Below, piece after piece: positions 30,944 through 41,466 of a stretch of 46,448 nt of DNA. The position numbers were made by a program, and so were the translations under genes. The DNA is taken from contig JANQFP010000051.1 in NCBI GenBank assembly GCA_028277795.1, positions 1 through 46,448 on the forward strand. Direction: 5' to 3'. Positions within the stretch are counted from its first letter, which is position 1. Each line of letters opens with the position of its first letter. The DNA is from Rhodospirillales bacterium (GTDB lineage: Bacteria; Pseudomonadota; Alphaproteobacteria; Rhodospirillales; JANQFP01). The notes under the pieces were generated by a model. It saw only the letters and a list, made by a program, of their open reading frames with translations. It had not been told where the DNA came from and did not search any database.

Positions 30944-31417
30944 CCACCCCCTCCATGCAACCGATGATGTGTCACACCGAAAACCAGCAGTGCGAGAAAA
31001 GCATACCATGAAACCGGTACGGCGTGGCACCCCCTATGCGGGTATCCGATGATTCGGGTCATCGACCCCCTTCGGCGCGTGGAGCGACCGAGCGTCAACA
31101 GAGGTTGCCGTCCGTACCGTCCACTTCCAGGGACGGAACTCGGCGGTATTCAAGGTACCCAATTGCCCGGCCCGGCACGACGGGTTGGCCTACATAAAAT
31201 AGTATGCAGCCATGACGGAATTGCGAACGGGTCGCGGCTTCAGGTTGTATCTGACAGCGTCATCCCAGGTGGCGGCCGTGTGTCCCGACCGTGAACCATC
31301 ATAACGGAATCTCGTGTCATGATTGCAATATAGGGGTATGCTGGTCGGGTGCACGCGGCGCGGGTGGCTGTGCATCCGTGGCCATGGCGCCGGCGGGGAG
31401 TTGGGCGGGATTCGGCA
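30944..31417. other. Divergent intergenic region (474 bp)
   Basis: Lies between the receiver gene (minus) and the NMT1-like gene (plus), so it should contain both promoters. No convincing -35/-10 pair or known regulatory RNA is visible. It holds a small inverted repeat CCGTCC-N8-GGACGG (31117-31136) and two direct copies of CATRACGGAAT (31211-31221 and 31300-31310), possible activator sites. It is more AT-rich than the genes. No gene is supported. Confidence 0.4.
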
Positions 31418-32437
31418 ATGAGGACTCGTCTCTTGGTTTCCGGCGCCGCAATCGCCGTCCTGGTAGTGGCGGGGGTCGTCGCTACCGAGTCATTCTTGCG
31501 CGGTGTCGACCGGGAGAGGAGGACGGAGACCGATCTCGACCCGGTGACCATCGGGGCCTACGCCGGCGATACGGCAGCGCTGGTGTGGATTGCCGACGAG
31601 CAGGGGTTCTTCACCGACGCCGGCCTGCGGGCGACCATTGAGCCGTTCGAGGCCGGGAAGCTGGCCGCCGACGCCCTGTCGGCGAACGCCGTTGACGTGA
31701 CGACGTCGGCCGATTTCGTACTGGTCAAGAAGAGCTTCGCCGAGCCGGACCTGCGGGTTCTCGCATCCGTCTCCCGGGCCGACGTCAACAAAGTCATCGC
31801 CCGCAAGGACCGCGGCGTCGAGACGCCGCGCGATCTCAAAGGGAAACGGATCGCGGTCACCACCGGCAGCGTCGCCGAGTTCTTTTTGGGGAACTTCCTG
31901 GTCTTCAACGGCTTGACGCTCGATGACGTGACCATCGAAGACAGGATTCCGTCCCAACTGGTCGACGCCGTCGGCGGCGGATCCGTCGATGCCGGTATCA
32001 CCTGGGAACCGAATGTCAGCCGTATCCGCAAGCGGCTCGGTGGCAACGCGTCCGTGTTCCCCGGGCAGTCGGGACAAAGCTTCTACTTCGTCCTGCTGGC
32101 CAAGCAGGGCTGGCTCGACCGCCATGACCGGACGGCCCAACGCCTGTTGTCAGCGCTCGTCGAGGCCGAACGGTTCGTCTCGCAACGTCCCGAGGAACTT
32201 CAGAGCCTACTCGAAAAGAAGTTCGGATACTCGAAGAACAGGATTGCTCGGAGCCTGGAGGACCACACCTTCCTGCTCGAGCTCCCGCAATCGATCCTGC
32301 CGACATTCGAGGACCAGGCCCGCTGGATGATCGACAACAGGCTGGTCAGGCGGGAAAAGGCGCCCAATTTCCTGGAATTCATTCATTTCGATGCATTGGC
32401 AGAGGTCAAGCCTGACGCCGTAACGGTCGTGCGCTAG
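31418..32437 (+). CDS. NMT1/SsuA-like substrate-binding protein, orphan, membrane-anchored
   Basis: 339 residues from ATG 31418. The N-terminus has a hydrophobic segment (LLVSGAAIAVLVVAGVVA) without a clear cleavage site or lipobox Cys, so it may remain as an anchor. The fold is that of type II periplasmic binding proteins of the NMT1/THI5 group: VTIGAYAGDTAALVWIADEQGFFTDAGL, ADFVLVKKSF, DLKGKRIAVTTGSVAEFFL and WEPNVSRI. No ABC ATPase or permease is adjacent; the following genes are sensor kinases. It may therefore act as a ligand-sensing partner rather than an importer. Its TAG stop is formed at the left edge of the inserted MITE. Confidence 0.85.
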   Translation: MRTRLLVSGAAIAVLVVAGVVATESFLRGVDRERRTETDLDPVTIGAYAGDTAALVWIADEQGFFTDAGLRATIEPFEAGKLAADALSANAVDVTTSADFVLVKKSFAEPDLRVLASVSRADVNKVIARKDRGVETPRDLKGKRIAVTTGSVAEFFLGNFLVFNGLTLDDVTIEDRIPSQLVDAVGGGSVDAGITWEPNVSRIRKRLGGNASVFPGQSGQSFYFVLLAKQGWLDRHDRTAQRLLSALVEAERFVSQRPEELQSLLEKKFGYSKNRIARSLEDHTFLLELPQSILPTFEDQARWMIDNRLVRREKAPNFLEFIHFDALAEVKPDAVTVVR

Positions 32438-32700
32438 TGGTCCAAATCAGACCTATGGTCCCCATACGATCGTGTTTCCCGTTTCCTCGGCAGGAGGGCG
32501 CGCGCAGGCGATGGCGGCCCATCGTCCAGCGCGTTCGACGCCCCGAGGAAACGGCAAACGCGACCCTGCGGGCGGCCTTCCGAGCCCCCCGACGGCGTTG
32601 CGCGGCGCTTGCGATGCTCCAGCATCACGGCGCGCCGCGCGCCTGGCCGGACGATCTCGGAAGGCCGTCGTATGGGTGCCATAGGTCTGATTTGGACCAC
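32437..32700. mobile_element. 264-bp MITE, IS630/Tc1-mariner type
   Basis: Terminal inverted repeats of 33 bp (31 matching) begin GTGGTCCAAATCAGACC at 32437 and end with the complement at 32700. The first 22 bases are identical. TA flanks both ends (32435-32436 and 32701-32702) within CTAG, the target preferred by IS630-type elements. There is no coding capacity for a transposase; internally a second inverted repeat (CCGTTTCCTCGG at 32479-32490, complement at 32543-32554) is visible. It lies exactly between the stop of the binding-protein gene and the ATG of the kinase gene. Confidence 0.82.
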
Positions 32701-32703
32701 TAG

Positions 32704-34236
32704 ATGCGGATCAGGACGCTGATTGGGGTCGGGACGTTGGTATCGGCGCTTGCCATCGGTGGCGGCGGTGCGGGCCACTACCTGTCTTTCGTCGACCTCC
32801 GTTCGGCGCTTCACAAGCAGGAGTTGGCGCGGGACATCACCGGCGCCGTCGTCGATCTGACCATGCTCACGGGTGACTACCTGCTCTACCGGGAGCCGCG
32901 GGCACGGGAGCAGTGGCTGAGCAGGCATGAATCCCTGGGCCGGATTCTCGCTGAACGGGGAGAGCTGCTGGGTGCCGACGGCGAGCGTTGGGCGGCTTTG
33001 GTCGAGGACTTCGCCGACATCGGAGCCCGGTTCCGCGATCTGCTGGCGGTGCATGCCGGCGACGGGAGACCGGCGGACGAGAGCCCGCTCCGTGGCCCGG
33101 TGGCGAGCGCTCAGGTCGAGCGACGTCTCACCGCCCAGTTCCTCGCCACCTCCCAGCATATGGCATCGACGGCGTCCGTTCTCGGCCTGGAGGCGCAGGT
33201 GGAGGTCGAGGAGAAGGCGCGCCGGGCGGCCGTTTTCGCGATGTTCGCCGTTGCCGGTTTCGCCATCTCCCTGTCGGCGACGGTGTTTCTGGTGGCCTAT
33301 CGCGTCGTCGGTCCGTTGCAGCAGCTTGGCGGCGGCTTCGGTCGCGTCGGGGGCGGCGACCTGAGCCACCGGATCGGCTCCGACAACCGGGACGAAATCG
33401 GCGATCTCAGCCGCTCCTTCGACGACATGACCGGCAAGCTGCAACGCCTGACCGAGGTGCAGGAGGCGGAGATCTCGGCCCGCATCCTCGCCGAGGAAAA
33501 CCTGCGGCGGATGATGCGCAACCTGGAGCGGTCCAATGAGGAGCTCGAGCAGTTCGCCTACATCGCATCCCACGACCTCCAGGAGCCGCTGCGCATGGTC
33601 AACAGCTACGTTCAGCTCCTGGCGCGGCGCTATGCGGACAAGCTGGACGACGACGCCAACAAGTTCATCGACTTCGCCGTCGACGGTGCCACCCGCATGC
33701 AGACGCTGATCGACGGCCTGCTGTTCTATTCGCGGGTACGCACCAAAGGCGAAGAACCCCAACTGGTGGACAGCGACGGCGTGCTGGACGCGACCCTGCG
33801 GCTGATGGCGCAGGCGATCGAAGAGAGCGGGGCCACGGTGACCCGGGATCCGCTGCCCCGGGTGATGGCCGACGAGGTGCAGCTTGGTCAGGTGTTCCAG
33901 AACCTGATCGGCAACGCCATCAAGTTCCGTGGCCACTCGGTGCCGAAGGTCCACGTTTCGGCCACGGTCGAAAACGGCTTCGCCCGGTTCACGGTCCGCG
34001 ACAACGGCATCGGCATCGACGCCAAGTACACCGACAAGGTGTTCCAGATCTTCCAGCGCCTGCACACCCGCGACAAGTACGCCGGCACCGGCATCGGGCT
34101 GGCGGTCTGCAAGCGCATCATCGAACGGCACAGCGGCCGCATCTGGTTCGAGTCCTCGCCCGGCGAGGGCACCACGTTCTCCTTCACCATGCCGTTGGCG
34201 CACGAGGCATGCGAGGAAGGATGGAGGACGTCATGA
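32704..34236 (+). CDS. Membrane sensor histidine kinase with HAMP
   Basis: 510 residues. TM1 is ~5-27, a helical periplasmic sensor ~28-173, TM2 ~176-199, and HAMP ~200-255 ([25 protein letters not shown]). The dimerisation domain has the phytochrome-like H box ASHDLQEP (H290). The ATP lid has [18 protein letters not shown] and GTGIGLAV. Kinases of this H-box type usually pair with Rcp-type receivers, exactly what follows (ATGA overlap at 34233). The start lies 1 base after the MITE with no good ribosome-binding site; if the element is removed, the stop of the upstream gene would abut this ATG. Confidence 0.93.
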   Translation: MRIRTLIGVGTLVSALAIGGGGAGHYLSFVDLRSALHKQELARDITGAVVDLTMLTGDYLLYREPRAREQWLSRHESLGRILAERGELLGADGERWAALVEDFADIGARFRDLLAVHAGDGRPADESPLRGPVASAQVERRLTAQFLATSQHMASTASVLGLEAQVEVEEKARRAAVFAMFAVAGFAISLSATVFLVAYRVVGPLQQLGGGFGRVGGGDLSHRIGSDNRDEIGDLSRSFDDMTGKLQRLTEVQEAEISARILAEENLRRMMRNLERSNEELEQFAYIASHDLQEPLRMVNSYVQLLARRYADKLDDDANKFIDFAVDGATRMQTLIDGLLFYSRVRTKGEEPQLVDSDGVLDATLRLMAQAIEESGATVTRDPLPRVMADEVQLGQVFQNLIGNAIKFRGHSVPKVHVSATVENGFARFTVRDNGIGIDAKYTDKVFQIFQRLHTRDKYAGTGIGLAVCKRIIERHSGRIWFESSPGEGTTFSFTMPLAHEACEEGWRTS

Positions 34237-34694
34237 CGGAATTGGAGACAAGAAAGGCTGCGGAGATCCTCCTCGTCGAGGACAACCCCGGGGACGTTCG
34301 GCTCGCCGACGAGGCTCTGCACGAGAACAAGCTGCTCAACCGCCTGCACGTGGTGGAAGACGGGCTGAAGGCCATGGACTTCCTGCACCGGCGCGGGGCC
34401 TACGCCGACGCGCCCGTGCCCGATCTGATCCTGCTCGACCTCAACCTGCCGGGCAAGGACGGGCGGGAAGTCCTGGCCGAGATCAAGGACGACCCGAACC
34501 TGCGGGTCATTCCCGTGGTCGTCCTCACCTCGTCCAAGGCCGAGACCGACATCCTGCGCAGCTACGACCTCCACGCCAACTGCTACATCAGCAAGCCGGT
34601 GGACTTCGACAAGTTCATCGAGATCGTCCGTCAGGTGAGCAGCTTCTGGTTCCAGATCGTCCGTCTGCCGTCGGACGCGGCGCACGGCCAATGA
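34233..34694 (+). CDS. Rcp-type response regulator
   Basis: 153 residues; the ATG overlaps the kinase stop by four bases. It is a single receiver domain with acidic VEDNPGD, phosphoacceptor D69 in [15 protein letters not shown], Thr in VVLTSSK and Lys121 in YISKPVDF. The [16 protein letters not shown] and [13 protein letters not shown] patterns are typical of the Rcp1 family that pairs with phytochrome-like kinases. There is no DNA-binding domain. The probable flow is from the upstream kinase to this protein, and then to other kinases or effectors. Confidence 0.93.
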   Translation: MTELETRKAAEILLVEDNPGDVRLADEALHENKLLNRLHVVEDGLKAMDFLHRRGAYADAPVPDLILLDLNLPGKDGREVLAEIKDDPNLRVIPVVVLTSSKAETDILRSYDLHANCYISKPVDFDKFIEIVRQVSSFWFQIVRLPSDAAHGQ

Positions 34695-37144
34695 CCGAGC
34701 CGTTGCCCGCGGTCCTGTTCGTCGAGGACAACCCGGGGGATGCCCTGCTGGTCCGCGAGGCCTTGCGGGACAGCGGAGCGGGCGACCAGAGCCTCACGGT
34801 CGTCGAGACCCTGGCCGCGGCGCTGGCTTTATTGCATCGGGAGCGCTTCGAGATCATCCTGCTCGATCTCAACCTGCCGGATTCCAATGGTCTCGAGACC
34901 ATCCGCACCTTGATGACGGCGGCCGAGGGGGTGCCGGTGGTCGTGTTGACCGGTTTGGAGGACGCCGACATCGGCCTTGCCGCCATCCGCGCCGGCGCCC
35001 AGGACTACCTGGTCAAGACCCACATCAGCGGCCCGGTGCTCGGCCGCGTCATCCGGTACGCCGTCGAACGCAACCGCATCGAGGAACGGCTGCGGAGCAG
35101 CGAGGCGAGCTTTCGCACGGCGCAGCGGCTGTCGCGTACCGGGACCTGGGAGCGCTTCCTGTCCACCGGTGTCGAGACCTGGTCGGCGGAGACCTTTCGC
35201 CTGCTCGGATTGCACCCGGACGCGGTGGACCCCAGCCGGCGGATCATCGACAAGATGATCCACCCCGACGATCGCGGTGCCCTCGGCCGCCTGACCGAGG
35301 AAGGGTTGGCGGACGAGGACGTGATCGAGATGGAGTTCCGGGTGGTCCGGCCGGACGACAAGGTGGCCGACGTCCATTCCATCGTCGAGGTGATCCGTGA
35401 TTCGAAACGCCGGCCCATCCACCTCATCGGAGCCATGCAGGACATCACGGACCGCAAGCAGGCCGGTTTGGCCCTGGAACGCGCCAACCGTGCCTATGCC
35501 ACCTTGTCGGCGGCCAACCAGGCGTTGATCCGCGCCGCCAGTGAATCCGAGATGTTCGCCGAGGTCTGTGGGGCCATCGTCGTCGAGGGCGGGTTCCTGC
35601 TGGCGTGGATCGGCCTCGTCGCGGACGACGAAACGCGGATCATCCATCCCGTCGCCACTTGCGGCGAAGATGCCGGTTTCGTGGAGGCCATGGGTGTAAT
35701 CGGGTCCCAATCGGGCATTCCACCCGATCCGGCGACCTCCGCCATCCGAACGGGTGCTCCGGTGATCGTCGCCGATGTGGCGGCGGATGCGGAGCCGGGA
35801 CCATGGCGCGACGCGGCCCTGGCCCGCCGCATCGCGTCTTCGATTGCCCTGCCCATCATCAGCGACTCCCGCGTCCTCGGCGTCATCAGCATTTGCTCCG
35901 ACGAGCCCAACGCCTTCGTCGGCAGCGTGATGGATCTGTTGGTCGAGTTGGCCCACGACATTGCATTCGGCATCCGTGGCTGGGAGGAGACCGCCCAGCG
36001 CCACCGGGCCGAGGAGCTGATCCGGCAGGAAAAGGAGCGGGCCGAGCAGTACCTGGACATCGCCGCCAACATGTTCGTCGCCCTCGACGCCTCCGGGAAC
36101 GTCACGCTCATCAACCGCGCGGCCTGCCGCGTGCTCAGGTGTGAGGCGCACGAGGCGATCGGGGCCGACTGGTTCGAGTCGTTCCTGCCGCCGGGGGCTC
36201 GAGACGACGTCCGCACCGTTTTCGATCGCCTGATGAGGGGTGAGATCGACCCCGTCTCACGGGTGGAGAGCGAGGTCCTGACCAAGGATGGCGAGCGGCG
36301 CCTGATCCGCTGGCACAACACCGTCATCCGCGAAGAGGTGGATGCCATCACCGGCACCTTGAGCTCGGGCGAGGACATCACCGAGCGGCGTCAGGCCGAG
36401 GAACAGCTCCGCCACGTCCAGAAGATGGAATCCCTGGGCAATCTGGCCGGGGGAATCGCCCATGATTTCAACAACATGCTGCTGCCCATCATCGCCTTGA
36501 CCGAGATGACCGTGAAGCGACTACCGGAAGGCGGCAGCGACCGGGAGCGCCTGACCATGGTCCTCCAGGCGGCCCGCCGGGCCAAGGACCTGGTCGCCGG
36601 CATCCTCGCCTTCGGCCGCCGCGACTCGCCGGTGCGGGTCGCCCTCGACATCCGAGCGGTGGTTGCCGAGTCGCTGGAGCTGCTGCGCTCGACCCTGCCC
36701 GCCACCATGACCAAGGACGTGGCGCTGGACGACGCCGTGGGCACCGTCTTTGCCGACAAAGCACAGATCCAGACCGTGCTCATGAACCTGGCGACCAATG
36801 CCGCGGACGCGCTCATGGGGATGGCGGGGACCCTGACCGTGCGCCTGACGCGCATGGACGTGGACGACGCGCGTGCGGCGTCGGTGGTCGGCCTCCAACC
36901 CGGCGCTTACGCGGTCCTGACCATGGCCGACACGGGCATCGGCATGGACGAAAAGACGCTCGAGCGCATGTTCGATCCCTTCTTCACCACCAAGGACGTG
37001 GGCCGGGGCACCGGCCTGGGTCTGGCCATGGCGCACGGGATCGTCACCAAGCACGGCGGCGCCATTGCCGCCACCAGCAGCCCCGGGGAGGGGACGACCT
37101 TCCAAGTCTACCTGCCCTTGCAGGACTCCGAAGGCGACTCGTGA
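34691..37144 (+). CDS. Hybrid REC-PAS-GAF-PAS histidine kinase
   Basis: 817 residues, ATG overlapping the previous stop. In order: receiver domain (~1-125; D59 in [13 protein letters not shown]), PAS (~135-260), GAF (~265-430; [21 protein letters not shown] core), PAS (~450-575), HisKA with [13 protein letters not shown] (H591) and HATPase ([23 protein letters not shown]). An N-terminal receiver before the kinase suggests it is controlled by phosphate from another kinase, making it an intermediate in a relay. No membrane segment, so cytosolic. Its kinase half is a paralogue of the next two proteins. Confidence 0.93.
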   Translation: MTEPLPAVLFVEDNPGDALLVREALRDSGAGDQSLTVVETLAAALALLHRERFEIILLDLNLPDSNGLETIRTLMTAAEGVPVVVLTGLEDADIGLAAIRAGAQDYLVKTHISGPVLGRVIRYAVERNRIEERLRSSEASFRTAQRLSRTGTWERFLSTGVETWSAETFRLLGLHPDAVDPSRRIIDKMIHPDDRGALGRLTEEGLADEDVIEMEFRVVRPDDKVADVHSIVEVIRDSKRRPIHLIGAMQDITDRKQAGLALERANRAYATLSAANQALIRAASESEMFAEVCGAIVVEGGFLLAWIGLVADDETRIIHPVATCGEDAGFVEAMGVIGSQSGIPPDPATSAIRTGAPVIVADVAADAEPGPWRDAALARRIASSIALPIISDSRVLGVISICSDEPNAFVGSVMDLLVELAHDIAFGIRGWEETAQRHRAEELIRQEKERAEQYLDIAANMFVALDASGNVTLINRAACRVLRCEAHEAIGADWFESFLPPGARDDVRTVFDRLMRGEIDPVSRVESEVLTKDGERRLIRWHNTVIREEVDAITGTLSSGEDITERRQAEEQLRHVQKMESLGNLAGGIAHDFNNMLLPIIALTEMTVKRLPEGGSDRERLTMVLQAARRAKDLVAGILAFGRRDSPVRVALDIRAVVAESLELLRSTLPATMTKDVALDDAVGTVFADKAQIQTVLMNLATNAADALMGMAGTLTVRLTRMDVDDARAASVVGLQPGAYAVLTMADTGIGMDEKTLERMFDPFFTTKDVGRGTGLGLAMAHGIVTKHGGAIAATSSPGEGTTFQVYLPLQDSEGDS

Positions 37145-37202
37145 TGTCACGCCAGAGGAGCGCGTAGGGGTATCGGGCCGTAGGTTGCGGAGAGACGCGG
37201 AG

Positions 37203-39203
37203 ATGACGAAGACCCGCCCTCATCACCCCGAAACCGATCATCTGCGGCGGACCATCACCCACCTCCGCGGCGAAGTGGAGGGCCTCGAAGAGGTCCAGCG
37301 CAAGATCGCCGCCCTCGAACGGGAGCTGGAAGAGAGCTTCGGCCACATCGAGCAGGGGCGGGAGGAATGGCTGGCGGCCATGGACGCCCTGCCTGACCTG
37401 GTGGTCCTGCTCGATGGCGAGGAGCGCATCATCCGCGCCAACCTGGCCTATGCCCGGCGGGCCGGCCTGGCGGTCACGGACATCATCGGCCGCCCCTATC
37501 GGACCGTGTTTCCCAAGGGCGATGGTCCGAGTCGACCGTGCCCGCACGTCCAGGACATCGGGCCACCGGTCGTCGAGGAGTTCCGGGTCGAAGAGACCGG
37601 TGAGACCTTCCTGTGCCGAACCTTTCCCGTCCGCATGGGGAGCGACCCCGAAGAGCTCAGTTTCGTCCGCATCATGCAGGACATCACCCGGCAGCGGAGC
37701 GCGGAAGACGCGTTGACCCGGAGCGAGACCCGGTTTCGGCGCATCGTCGAGACTGCCCAAGAGGGAATCTGGGCCGTCGACCGGGAGGCCCGGACGACCT
37801 TCGCCAATGCCCGAATGGCCGAGATGCTGGGCTGTTCGGTGGATGACATGCTGGGAGCCTCGATCTTCGACTTCATGGATTCGGAAGTCAGGGCCATCGC
37901 CGTGCGCCGCTGGGCGCGACGCCAGGCAAGGATCGCCGAAACCCACGAGGTCCGCCTCCGCCGCACGGACGGGGCCGATCTCTGGGCGCTGGTTTCGGCC
38001 ACACCGATCCTCGATGAACGCAACACGTTCGCCGGCGGGCTGGCGATGATCGCCGACATCACCGATCGCAAGAGGATGGAGACCCGCCTGCGCGACAGCG
38101 AAGCGCGCCTGCGGGCCGTGATCGGCGCCATTCCCGACCTGCTGTTCGTCATGGACGAGGAGGGGCGCTACATCGAGGTCCTGACCGCCCATGAAAGCCT
38201 GCTCTGCGCCAGTGCCGACACCCTCCGGGGCCGCCTCATGCACGATATCCTGCCGGCCGAGGCCGCCGACGAGTTCCTCGCCTTCGTGCGCCGCACCATC
38301 GACAGCAGCCAGGCCAAGACCCTCGAATACACCTTGGACGTTCCGGCCGGCCGGCGCTGTTTCGAGGGGCGGTCCGAGCCCATGGACGTGGCCGTCGACG
38401 GCAAACGTGCCTGCGTCTTTCTGGCCCGCGACATCACCGACCGGGTCGAGGCGGAGTCGTCGTTGCGCCAGGCCCAGAAGATGGAGGCGCTGGGCAACCT
38501 GGCGGGCGGCATCGCCCACGATATCAACAACTTGCTGCTGCCCGTCATCACCTTGAGCGAGATGACCGTGAAGCGCCTGCCGGCCGGCACCGACCGCGAT
38601 CGCCTGGACAAGGTGGTCGAGGCGGGGCGGCGGGCCAAGGACCTGGTGGCCAGCATCCTCGCCTTCAGCCGTCGCGACGAAGGCGAGGCCCAGCACGAGC
38701 CCATGGACATCGCGACCGTGCTGTCCGGGACCCTGCGGCTGATCCGCTCGACCATCCCGTCGTCGATCCGCATCACCGAGGACCTGGACCCGGCCACCGG
38801 GACCGTGGTGGGCGATGCGTCCCAGATCAGCACGGTCCTGATGAACTTGGCGTCCAATGCCGCCGACGCCATGGAGGGGCTGACGGGCGAGATCAGGGTG
38901 TCCCTGGTGCCGGTGACCGTGGACGCGGTCGTGGCGGAGCGGGTGGCCGACCTGCGGCCCGGCGCCTACGCCCGCCTGACGGTGGCGGACGGCGGCAGCG
39001 GCATGGACGCGGCCACGCTGGCGCGGATGTTCGATCCCTTCTTCACCACCAAGGAGGTGGGCCGGGGTACCGGCCTCGGCCTGGCCATGGCCCACGGCAT
39101 CGTCACCAAGCACGACGGCGCCATCGACGTCACCAGCGCTCCGGGGGCGGGAACGACCTTCGACATCTACCTGCCGGTATCGACGAAGGCGCAAACGGGT
39201 TGA
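37203..39203 (+). CDS. Cytosolic multi-PAS histidine kinase
   Basis: 666 residues; ATG 37203 follows GCGGAG. The N-terminal coiled coil (~10-55) is followed by three PAS domains (~58-175, 180-300, 305-425), each ending in an R/D-D-I-T-x-R/Q linker (QDITRQRS, ADITDRKR, RDITDRVE). HisKA has GGIAHDINNLLLP (H439) and HATPase has [25 protein letters not shown]-x-C-P element in the first PAS (DGPSRPCPHVQD) could bind a cofactor or metal, though this is weak. There is no receiver. It is paralogous to the kinase modules on both sides. Confidence 0.92.
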   Translation: MTKTRPHHPETDHLRRTITHLRGEVEGLEEVQRKIAALERELEESFGHIEQGREEWLAAMDALPDLVVLLDGEERIIRANLAYARRAGLAVTDIIGRPYRTVFPKGDGPSRPCPHVQDIGPPVVEEFRVEETGETFLCRTFPVRMGSDPEELSFVRIMQDITRQRSAEDALTRSETRFRRIVETAQEGIWAVDREARTTFANARMAEMLGCSVDDMLGASIFDFMDSEVRAIAVRRWARRQARIAETHEVRLRRTDGADLWALVSATPILDERNTFAGGLAMIADITDRKRMETRLRDSEARLRAVIGAIPDLLFVMDEEGRYIEVLTAHESLLCASADTLRGRLMHDILPAEAADEFLAFVRRTIDSSQAKTLEYTLDVPAGRRCFEGRSEPMDVAVDGKRACVFLARDITDRVEAESSLRQAQKMEALGNLAGGIAHDINNLLLPVITLSEMTVKRLPAGTDRDRLDKVVEAGRRAKDLVASILAFSRRDEGEAQHEPMDIATVLSGTLRLIRSTIPSSIRITEDLDPATGTVVGDASQISTVLMNLASNAADAMEGLTGEIRVSLVPVTVDAVVAERVADLRPGAYARLTVADGGSGMDAATLARMFDPFFTTKEVGRGTGLGLAMAHGIVTKHDGAIDVTSAPGAGTTFDIYLPVSTKAQTG

Positions 39204-39210
39204 GGGGGAA

Positions 39211-41349
39211 ATGGCAAGCGTGTCCGTTATCAAAAGACAGATGCTGGTGCCCTTGATCGTCGTGTTCGCGCTGATCGTGGTCGGCATCACGGTGTTCAAC
39301 TACCAGGCCGAACAGACGGCGAGAAATCGGATTTTCGATAATGCGCTCAGGGAGGTTGACGCGCTGTTCCATCTGCTGCTCGAACAAGACGTCGTCACGA
39401 TGGTATCCCTGATAGACAGCATTCTGATCAATCAAGAGATCGTTTCCGCACTAGAAAACCGCGATCGTGATCACTTGTTTTCTTTGGCAGCGCCGATTTT
39501 CGCCGCCTTGGAATGGCCCCACGGAATCACCCATTTCTACTTCCACGGCGCCGACCGCGTGAACTTGCTGCGGGTCCACCAACCCAACCGCTACGGCGAC
39601 CGCATCGGCCGCTTCACCATGTTGGAGTCGGAGCGGGCCCGAGCCACGGCCTCGGGCATCGAGCTCGGCCCCCTGGGGACATTCACCTTGCGCGTGGTGG
39701 TGCCGGTGACGGTCCGCGACCGGCTCGTCGGGTACGTGGAGCTGGGGAAGGAGATCGAGGGACTCCTGAGCCGGATCACCGATATCACCGAACTCCGCCT
39801 CTACCTGGTCCTCTACAAGGAATTCGTCAAGCAGCCCGTTTGGGAGGCGGGAATGAGGCGTCTCGGGCGCGACGGCTCCTGGGATCGATTCGACAACGTC
39901 GTCGTCATCAGCGAACCCGCCCTCTACGTTCCCGACGGCATCTCGCGGTTGATCGACCATGCAAGGGATACGCCGCACGAAACCCGCGCCACCCTGTATG
40001 ATGAGTATGGCATTTTCGACGCGGGATTCATCGGCGTTGACGATGCCGGGAACCGTGAGGTCGGGGACCTCGTCGTGATCATGGATGTGAGGGGTTTCCA
40101 TGATGCGCTCCTCCTCAATACCGCGGTAGGCGCACTGGGGGCGTCGGTACTGGGCGTGGTCCTGGTCGTCCTGTTCTACCGCTTGGCCGGGCGAACCGAG
40201 GACATCATTGCCCGCGATCAAGCCGCCCTGGCGGAGCAGGAAGACCTGCTCCGCGGGATCGCGGACTCGGCCAAGGACGCCATCATCCTGGCCGACAACG
40301 ATGCGCGGGTGAGTTTTTGGAACGAGGCGGCCGGCGAGATCTTCGGCTATACGGCAGGTGAGGCGCTCGGAGAGCCTCTTCATGAGCTTCTCGCTCCGCC
40401 AGACCTTAAGGACGCTGCCGGCAAAGGTTTCGCTGGGTTCGGGCAGACCGGCCAGGGGCCGGTCATCGGTCAGACGGTGGAACTGCCGGCCCTGAGAAAG
40501 GACGGGACGGAGTTTCCCGTCGAGCTATCCATCTCGGCGCTGAGGCTCCACGACCGATGGCACGCCGTCGGAATCGTGCGCGACATCACCGAGCGCAAGC
40601 GGACCGAGGAGGCCCTGCGCCAGGCGGAGAAGATCCAGGCCCTGGGCAGCCTCGCCGGGGGCGCCGCCCACGAGCTCAACAACCTGCTGCTACCCATCGC
40701 CGCCCTGGCCAGGATGACCCTCAAGGACCTGCCGGCGGAGGACCGCGCCCGCGTCCGCCTGGAGAAAGTCGTCGAAGCGGCCGACCGTGCCGCCGCCATC
40801 GTCAAGGGCATCACGGAGTTCAGCCGCCAGGAGGCGGCGGCGAAATCGGAGATCGACATCGCCGCCACCGTCGCCGAGGCCATCGACGTCGCGGCAACGA
40901 CGCTGCCCAAGACGGTGACCCTGGAGCGTGAATTGAACGGGGCGACGGGGCCCGTCATGGCCGACCCGGTACAGATTGAGACCGCCGTCCTCAACATGGT
41001 GTCCAATTCCGTCGAGGCCCTGGAGGGCGCGACCGGCATCCTGCGTATTGCGGTGGCCCCCGTGGAGGTGGATGTCGATCTGGCCGCCGCGGTCCCGGGT
41101 CTTCGGGCCGGCCGCCATGCCCGCATCACCGTCACCGACAGCGGCCATGGCATGGACGAGGATGTGCTCGCGCGCGCCGCCGACCCGTTCTTCACCACCA
41201 AGGAGGTTGGCGAGGGCATGGGCCTCGGCCTGTCCATCGCCCATGGCGTCGCCACCCGCCACGACGGTGCCCTGGTGATCGCCAGCGAGCCGGGGGAGGG
41301 GACGACGGTGGACATCTACGTGCCCATCGTCGCCGCGGAAGCCGATTGA
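39211..41349 (+). CDS. Membrane histidine kinase with double-Cache sensor and PAS
   Basis: 712 residues, starting 7 bases after the previous stop behind GAGGGGGAA. TM1 is ~10-30. The periplasmic region ~31-300 has the dCache_3-type signature HFYFHGADRVNLLRVHQP followed by NRYGDRIGRFTM. TM2 is ~305-328, PAS ~345-460, HisKA has GGAAHELNNLLLPI (H487), and HATPase has ADPFFTTKEVGEGMGLGLSIAHG. It senses an extracytoplasmic small ligand. In the phospho-acceptor box Glu follows His instead of Asp, as in other HE-type boxes. It is the last gene of the sensor cluster. Confidence 0.92.
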   Translation: MASVSVIKRQMLVPLIVVFALIVVGITVFNYQAEQTARNRIFDNALREVDALFHLLLEQDVVTMVSLIDSILINQEIVSALENRDRDHLFSLAAPIFAALEWPHGITHFYFHGADRVNLLRVHQPNRYGDRIGRFTMLESERARATASGIELGPLGTFTLRVVVPVTVRDRLVGYVELGKEIEGLLSRITDITELRLYLVLYKEFVKQPVWEAGMRRLGRDGSWDRFDNVVVISEPALYVPDGISRLIDHARDTPHETRATLYDEYGIFDAGFIGVDDAGNREVGDLVVIMDVRGFHDALLLNTAVGALGASVLGVVLVVLFYRLAGRTEDIIARDQAALAEQEDLLRGIADSAKDAIILADNDARVSFWNEAAGEIFGYTAGEALGEPLHELLAPPDLKDAAGKGFAGFGQTGQGPVIGQTVELPALRKDGTEFPVELSISALRLHDRWHAVGIVRDITERKRTEEALRQAEKIQALGSLAGGAAHELNNLLLPIAALARMTLKDLPAEDRARVRLEKVVEAADRAAAIVKGITEFSRQEAAAKSEIDIAATVAEAIDVAATTLPKTVTLERELNGATGPVMADPVQIETAVLNMVSNSVEALEGATGILRIAVAPVEVDVDLAAAVPGLRAGRHARITVTDSGHGMDEDVLARAADPFFTTKEVGEGMGLGLSIAHGVATRHDGALVIASEPGEGTTVDIYVPIVAAEAD

Positions 41350-41391
41350 ATTCCCGGCCCACGTCCGGCCCGCCCTTAGGAAAACGCCGTG

Positions 41392-41406
41392 CGGACGATT
41401 CGTCCG
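41392..41406. promoter_or_regulatory. Perfect 15-bp palindrome upstream of the SDR gene
   Basis: CGGACGA-T-TCGTCCG lies 60 bases before the SDR start and 42 bases after the kinase cluster. It is a possible dimeric repressor operator. The half-site resembles the CGGACAA palindrome at 18545, but that is in the island and the likeness may be chance. Confidence 0.35.
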
Positions 41407-41466
41407 TGACAAGGGGCAGCGGCTCGTTTATCCGGTCGGACTCGAGGAACAGGGCCGAGGAAGGAA

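Noticed and set aside
31418..32437. Binding protein as part of the thiXYZ importer or another ABC operon
   Set aside because: It is 12 kb from thiY, lacks the DWFxNPDHAP pattern and has no transporter genes beside it.
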